NCBI GenBank assembly: GCA_019239975.1
Contig: JAFAZE010000007.1
Location: 1-64,000 of the forward strand
Direction of reading: 5' to 3'
Source of the DNA: Streptosporangiaceae bacterium
GTDB taxonomy: Bacteria; Actinomycetota; Actinomycetes; Streptosporangiales; Streptosporangiaceae
DNA: 64,000 nt
Made by a program: the position numbers and the translations under genes. Shown in pieces: positions 60,241 to 64,000 of this stretch; the stretch's first letter is position 1; the number at the start of each line of letters is the position of its first letter. The notes below the pieces were generated by a model, which did no database searches, was not told the origin of the DNA, and saw only the letters and a program-made list of their open reading frames with translations.

Positions 60241-60364
60241 GGTTTTCTTAACCTTTCATAGCCGGGCATTCGTTCCCGTACGCGATCAGCCCTGAGCGAA
60301 CCCGGCCGGCGGGGCCTGCAGGCTCCCCATCAGTTTCCCGCCGCCGGGTGAGGCGCGCGCGCCG

Positions 60365-60595
60365 TTATCCGGCTACTGCGCGTGCCTCGGTCTTACCCCG
60401 TGTGGCGCCACCGCGCCCGCGCAGTTCCACGCCCGTCTCGGTCAGAATCCGGTGCACGAACCCGTACGACCGTCCCGTCGAGGACGCCAGAGCCCGGATG
60501 GACTCGCCTGCGTCATACCGTTTCCTCAGGTCGGTCGCCAGTCTGTTCCTGTCCTGGCCAGTCACCCGGGTCCCCTTCTTGAGGGTCTCGGCCAC
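60365..60595 (-). CDS. small HTH_58-type DNA-binding protein
   Basis: 76 residues. The middle (RNRLATDLRKRYDAGESIRALASSTGRSYGFVHRILTETGVELRGRG) is the Hin-like helix-turn-helix of the HTH_58 family, widespread in actinobacteria, often as a single small regulator. Basic N- and C-terminal tails. Isolated between an exporter and an ABC-F gene; its targets are not indicated. Confidence 0.85.
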   Translation of the reverse strand: MAETLKKGTRVTGQDRNRLATDLRKRYDAGESIRALASSTGRSYGFVHRILTETGVELRGRGGATRGKTEARAVAG

Positions 60596-60731
60596 ATGTA
60601 CCTCCCGTTAGCCGGAGTGATCATTGCGTTACGTCCCCCATCGCAATGATCACGCATCGGCGCGTGGTTGGCCACCCACATCACGGCAAATGATCACGGG
60701 ATCTTTATCTGCCCGTTCTCGGGGCGTGAGA

Positions 60732-62330
60732 TCACGCGAGAGCGACCAGATCCGCGAAATCTTCGCTCCACGCATCTTCGGTGCCTTCGGGCAGCACGAT
60801 AACGCGTTCCGGTGAAAGCGCGTCAACCGCTCCTTCATCATGAGTCACAAGTACAATCGCTCCGCGATAGCCGCGCAGCGCAGCCAGGATCTCCTCCCGG
60901 CTCGCCGGATCCAGGTTGTTTGTCGGCTCGTCAAGAAGCAGCACGTTTGCCCTGGATACCACCAGAAGGGCGAGTGCCAGCCTGGTCTTCTCGCCACCCG
61001 AAAGAACACGCACCGGTTTATCGACGTCATCGCCGGAGAACAGAAATGACCCGAGGACCTTGCGCTGCTCCGAATCGGTAAGTGAGGGTGCGGCGGATCG
61101 CATGTTCTCCAGGACCGTGCGCTCAGTTTCCAGAGTTTCGTGCTCCTGCGCGTAATATCCAAGGCGAAGCCCATGCCCGGGCGTCACTCTTCCGGTATCC
61201 GGTGCTTCCACCCCGGCGAGGAGGCGCAACAGCGTGGTCTTGCCCGCCCCGTTGAGCCCGAGCACCACCACACGGCTGCCCCGGTCCACCGCGATATCGA
61301 CGTCGGTGAATACCTCCAGCGAGCCGTAGGACTTCGAGAGGCCCGTGGCGGCGAGCGGTGTGCGCCCGCAGGGCACCGGATCGGGGAAGCGGAGTTTCGC
61401 AACGCGGTCGGCGGCGCGCTCGGAGGTGACGCCGGCGAGCAGCCGTTCGGCGCGGCGCTGCATGTTGTGCGCCGCCCGGGCCTTCGTCGCCTTGGCGCGC
61501 ATCTTGTCCGCCTGCTGCTGCAGGGCGGTCGCCTGGCGCTCGGCGTTGACCCGCTCGCGGCGCCGGCGACGCTCGTCGGTCTCGCGCTGCTCCAGGTAGG
61601 CGTGCCAGCCCACGTTGTAGATCTCCACGACCGAACGCTGCGCGTCGAGATAGAACACCTTGTTCACCACGTCGCCGAGCAGTGCGACGTCGTGGCTGAT
61701 GACCACCAGGCCGCCCCGGTAGGACTTCAGGTGGTCGCGGAGCCACGCCACCGAGTCGGCGTCCAGGTGGTTGGTCGGCTCGTCGAGCAGCAGCGTCTGT
61801 GAGTCACCGAAAAGGATCCTCGCCAGTTCCACGCGCCGCCGCTGGCCGCCGGACAGCGTGCGCAGCGGCTGGTGCAGCACCCGGTCCGGCAGCCCGAGGC
61901 TGGCTGTCAGCGACGCCGCCTGCGCCTCGGCCGCGTACCCGCCGAGCACGGCGAGCCGGTCGGAGAGGCTGCCGTACCTGCGGATCGCCTTTTCCGCGTT
62001 ACCACGGTTGTTGTCGGCCATCTGCGCCTCGGCCGCGCGCAATTCGGCCTTGAGCTCGTCGAGCCCGCGCGCGGACAGCACCCGGTCCAGGGCCATCACG
62101 TCAAGGTCCCCGGTCCGGGGATCCTGCGGAAGGTAGCCGACGCTGCCGGTGCGGCGCACCGTGCCAGCGGCCGGCTGTCCCTCGCCGGCCAGGACCTTGG
62201 CCAGCGTCGTCTTCCCGGCGCCGTTCCGGCCGACGAGGCCTATCCGGTCGCCCTCGGCTACCTGGAACGACGCGTTGTCGAGCAGCAGGCGGGCACCGGC
62301 GCGCAGCTCTATGCCGCTTGCAACGATCAC
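60732..62330 (-). CDS. ABC-F ATPase (ribosome-associated type)
   Basis: 532 residues with two ATP-binding domains and no membrane segments. First: GLVGRNGAGKTTLAKVLAG, LSGGQRRRVELARIL, TLLLDEPTNHLD. Second: VVLGLNGAGKTTLLRLLAG, LSGGEKTRLALALLV, VLLLDEPTNNLD. A basic linker RRRRERVNAERQATALQQQADKMRAKATKARAAHNMQRRAERLL joins them, as in EttA/Uup-like factors that act on the ribosomal E site. GTG 62330 is chosen because GGAG lies nine bases upstream and similarity starts with IVASGIELRAG; a start 15 codons earlier is unlikely. It could be a housekeeping translation factor or an antibiotic-resistance protein. Confidence 0.92.
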   Translation of the reverse strand: MIVASGIELRAGARLLLDNASFQVAEGDRIGLVGRNGAGKTTLAKVLAGEGQPAAGTVRRTGSVGYLPQDPRTGDLDVMALDRVLSARGLDELKAELRAAEAQMADNNRGNAEKAIRRYGSLSDRLAVLGGYAAEAQAASLTASLGLPDRVLHQPLRTLSGGQRRRVELARILFGDSQTLLLDEPTNHLDADSVAWLRDHLKSYRGGLVVISHDVALLGDVVNKVFYLDAQRSVVEIYNVGWHAYLEQRETDERRRRRERVNAERQATALQQQADKMRAKATKARAAHNMQRRAERLLAGVTSERAADRVAKLRFPDPVPCGRTPLAATGLSKSYGSLEVFTDVDIAVDRGSRVVVLGLNGAGKTTLLRLLAGVEAPDTGRVTPGHGLRLGYYAQEHETLETERTVLENMRSAAPSLTDSEQRKVLGSFLFSGDDVDKPVRVLSGGEKTRLALALLVVSRANVLLLDEPTNNLDPASREEILAALRGYRGAIVLVTHDEGAVDALSPERVIVLPEGTEDAWSEDFADLVALA

Positions 62331-62505
62331 GGTTAACCACTCCAGCGAAAAGGTGTATGACGATCTGCCGGGCATCTATGCCATCTGTGCCAGGGCATAC
62401 GTCCGCCCCGGCACATGGCTGATCGTCATACCGTGAGTGGCAGCATGCGCCAAGGGTACCCCAGACCCCCGCGATGTGCCGACCGTAATAACCGTCCGGC
62501 CGCCG

Positions 62506-63345
62506 CTACGCTTCCCCGCCCGCCGGGTTCGCGGGGTCCGCGCCGACCGGTTCCGTGAGGCGGACGCGGATCGCGAGGAAGAGCCGGGGCGTGTCTTTGA
62601 GGACCGCGAGTTTGGGGTCGGGAACCGTGAGAAAGCGGTCGGTGGCCACGGCCAGGTAGGGCGCCAGCCGCGGGTCCGCGCGCAGCGGCGCGACCGTGCG
62701 CCTGTCCCCGCCGAGCACCACCGCGTCGAGCGCGCCCGGGCCGCGGCCGAACACCTGAACCGCCGCGTCGGCGGCCGCGTGCAGCGCCTCCGCGGCCTGT
62801 TTCTCGCGGCGCCTGGCGAAGCGGTGCTGCGACCAGCCGCCCGCCGCGCTGCGCCCGTGCACAAGCCTGGACCCGGTCTTCGAGACGGCGAGCGATGGCG
62901 GCGACCCGGTGAAGACGCCGGCCGCGTAGCCGCCGAGCCTTACCAGCAGGACGCCCACCGTGCGTTCGGCGAGCGCGTGCGCGGCGATCGAGGCCGCCCA
63001 GCGGGCGGCCTCGTCGTCCGTGGCGTCGCTGTCCCCACCGTCCCCGTGCGGCTGGCCGTCCGGGGCGCCCTCGCGGGGCAGCGGCGGGAACGGCGGGTGG
63101 GCCTCGGCGATGGTTCCGTCCGGCGCGGTGAAGGTCACGGCCGCGCGGCCCGCCGCCACCGCCACGTCCAGCGCCGCGGCTTCGCCGCCGCGCGCTCCCG
63201 GCGCCGCTGCTTCCTCCTCCGGCGCCCCCTCCTGTGGTGCCCCCTCCCGGCGGCCGTGCCGCGCGGCGAACGAGGCTATCCAGCCAGGAAACCGGGCGGG
63301 AGCGACCTCCACCCACCGGCCGCCACGAGCAGGTACGTCGTTCAC
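62506..63345 (-). CDS. acVLRF1-type (Vms1-like) peptidyl-tRNA hydrolase
   Basis: 279 residues. The core motif VHGRSAAGGWSQHRFARRREKQA (about 162-184, GGWSQ 169-173) matches the GxxAAGGxSQ loop of the actinobacterial Vms1-like release-factor family (acVLRF1), which frees nascent chains from tRNA on stalled large subunits. The preceding part (ERTVGVLLVRLGGYAAGVFTGSP) is the usual sheet. The N-terminal third has Glu/Gly/Pro-rich insertions. The GSQ-type Gln is present, so it is probably active. It lies next to the ABC-F gene, another ribosome factor. Confidence 0.82.
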   Translation of the reverse strand: MNDVPARGGRWVEVAPARFPGWIASFAARHGRREGAPQEGAPEEEAAAPGARGGEAAALDVAVAAGRAAVTFTAPDGTIAEAHPPFPPLPREGAPDGQPHGDGGDSDATDDEAARWAASIAAHALAERTVGVLLVRLGGYAAGVFTGSPPSLAVSKTGSRLVHGRSAAGGWSQHRFARRREKQAAEALHAAADAAVQVFGRGPGALDAVVLGGDRRTVAPLRADPRLAPYLAVATDRFLTVPDPKLAVLKDTPRLFLAIRVRLTEPVGADPANPAGGEA

Positions 63346-63495
63346 TACTCAATGCCTTTGAGTGATTACTATCCGTATCATTGGACCATCAAACCACTGC
63401 GCGTGCCAGTGGCCGCAACGGGTGCGCTTGGCGTCTCTACAGTGCCACGCGTTCCGCCACATCCGCGACTGAGCGCGAGCGCGACCCGTTATTGC

Positions 63496-63531
63496 GTGCG
63501 ATTTGGGGCGGAAAGCCGACCCAAATCGCAC
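63496..63531. repeat. perfect inverted repeat between divergent genes
   Basis: GTGCGATTTGGG (63496-63507) and CCCAAATCGCAC (63520-63531) pair perfectly over 12 bp around a 12-base loop. The flanking genes point outward, so this cannot be their terminator. It may be an operator, a structural element, or a copy of a dispersed palindrome. Confidence 0.7.
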
Positions 63532-63588
63532 TCGATCATGGTGAGTGGGGGCGGCGGGACGGGGGCGGGGGGACGTAGGCTCGGCGCG

Positions 63589-64000
63589 GTGACGGCTGAG
63601 GAGTTCGTGCTGGCGGCGACGGAGCCGGGGGCGGTTCCGTTTGTGCCGGAGATCACGCTGCGGATGGCGGCGGACCCGTTCGGCCTGTGGGAACGCACCG
63701 AGGTGGAATGGGCCGGACGGGAATGGCCCGCGGGAGGCATAGCCGACATAGCTTCCGGGCGTGCCACCGCGCTGCCGCCGCCGTTCTGGGCGTTTCCGTG
63801 GGCGGGTGGCCAGGGGCTTGCCCGCTACGTGCTCGACAACCCCGGCACGGTGGCCGGGCGCGCTGTGCTCGATATGGCTTCCGGATCGGGGCTGGTGGCG
63901 ATCGCCGCCGCGAAGGCGGGGGCCGCGCGGGTCACGGCGACGGACATCGACCCCCTGGCGCTCTCGGCGGTGCGGGTCAACGCGGCCGCCAACCATGTGG
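63589..64000 (+). CDS. methyltransferase (L11/ETFB-lysine MT-like), N-terminal part
   Basis: GTG 63589 opens a frame that is still open at the window end (137 codons). Its first 80 residues, VTAEEFVLAATEPGAVPFVP, ITLRMAADPFGLWERTE and PPPFWAFPWAGGQGLARYVLDNP, lead to the SAM-binding motif GRAVLDMASGSGLVAIAAAKAGA and then ATDIDPLALSAVRVNAAANHV. This is the pattern of METTL20/ETFB-lysine and nicotinamide-N-methyltransferase-like class I enzymes. No strong ribosome-binding site is seen. Confidence 0.8.
   Translation, partial: MTAEEFVLAATEPGAVPFVPEITLRMAADPFGLWERTEVEWAGREWPAGGIADIASGRATALPPPFWAFPWAGGQGLARYVLDNPGTVAGRAVLDMASGSGLVAIAAAKAGAARVTATDIDPLALSAVRVNAAANHV

Noticed and set aside
58420..60261. 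613-codon open frame opposite the ABC exporter
   Set aside because: Asp/Arg/Gln-rich shadow with no family pattern, while the opposite strand has all ABC motifs.
63400..63475. tRNA-Leu-like sequence on the minus strand (starts GCGGATGTGGCGGAA)
   Set aside because: The acceptor/D-arm beginning looks right, but there is no TTCGA-type T-arm, no matching 3' acceptor strand and no anticodon stem of correct size.

Overview
The window is high-GC, densely packed bacterial chromosome. An actinobacterium is indicated by GTG starts and 4-base start/stop overlaps, a HrdB/SigA-type principal sigma factor, a complete-looking set of menaquinone genes, a DUF222-HNH (13E12-type) gene, an HTH_58 regulator and an acVLRF1-type peptidyl-tRNA hydrolase. 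A filamentous or soil lineage (Streptosporangiales- or Streptomyces-like) is my guess only.

Layout. 1-3.3 kb: tail of an unknown gene, an ArsR-type metal(loid) sensor, isochorismate synthase (menF), a DUF6325/SHOCT pair. 3.6-8.4 kb: a remnant of an SLC13-type transporter, then glutaminase, AbgT transporter and M20 peptidase in one minus-strand operon. 8.4-16.6 kb: Abhydrolase_9 and CPBP membrane proteins, a large YbhN-type flippase-like protein with a degenerate kinase domain, exonuclease III, a decayed aldo/keto reductase and a threonine dehydratase whose 3' end runs through a palindromic repeat. 16.8-23.2 kb: two tandem GH25 lysozymes, then menD-menC facing menE. 23.4-27.6 kb: principal sigma factor, FdhD, and trpS preceded by a Trp-codon leader peptide and an attenuator; trpS carries two frame disruptions. 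27.5-30.6 kb: DUF1707 protein, aldo/keto reductase with a paired operator, CHRD lipoprotein.

31.6-38.5 kb is a lower-GC inserted element that splits one DUF222-HNH endonuclease gene into an N-terminal part (38.4-39.7 kb) and a C-terminal part (30.8-31.6 kb). It carries a two-HTH/TPR-like regulator coupled to a NUDIX gene, an opposing compact operon (two paralogous small proteins, a sigma-region-4-like protein, two unknown small proteins, a JmjC/cupin-type oxygenase) and the 3' remnant of a large serine integrase. This is the most unusual part of the window.

39.9-51.9 kb is a carbohydrate-utilisation locus: GH30 and GH3 hydrolases, a LacI regulator with palindromic sites on both sides, a sugar ABC importer (binding protein and two permeases) and a cupin/DUF6807/Gfo-Idh operon. 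52.2-55 kb is a sulfonate/nitrate-type ABC importer. 55-64 kb holds a lipoprotein, a GH15 trehalase-like enzyme, a sulfotransferase-like protein, an ABC exporter, an HTH_58 protein, an ABC-F ATPase, acVLRF1 and the start of a methyltransferase cut by the window end. No rRNA, convincing tRNA or CRISPR array was seen.
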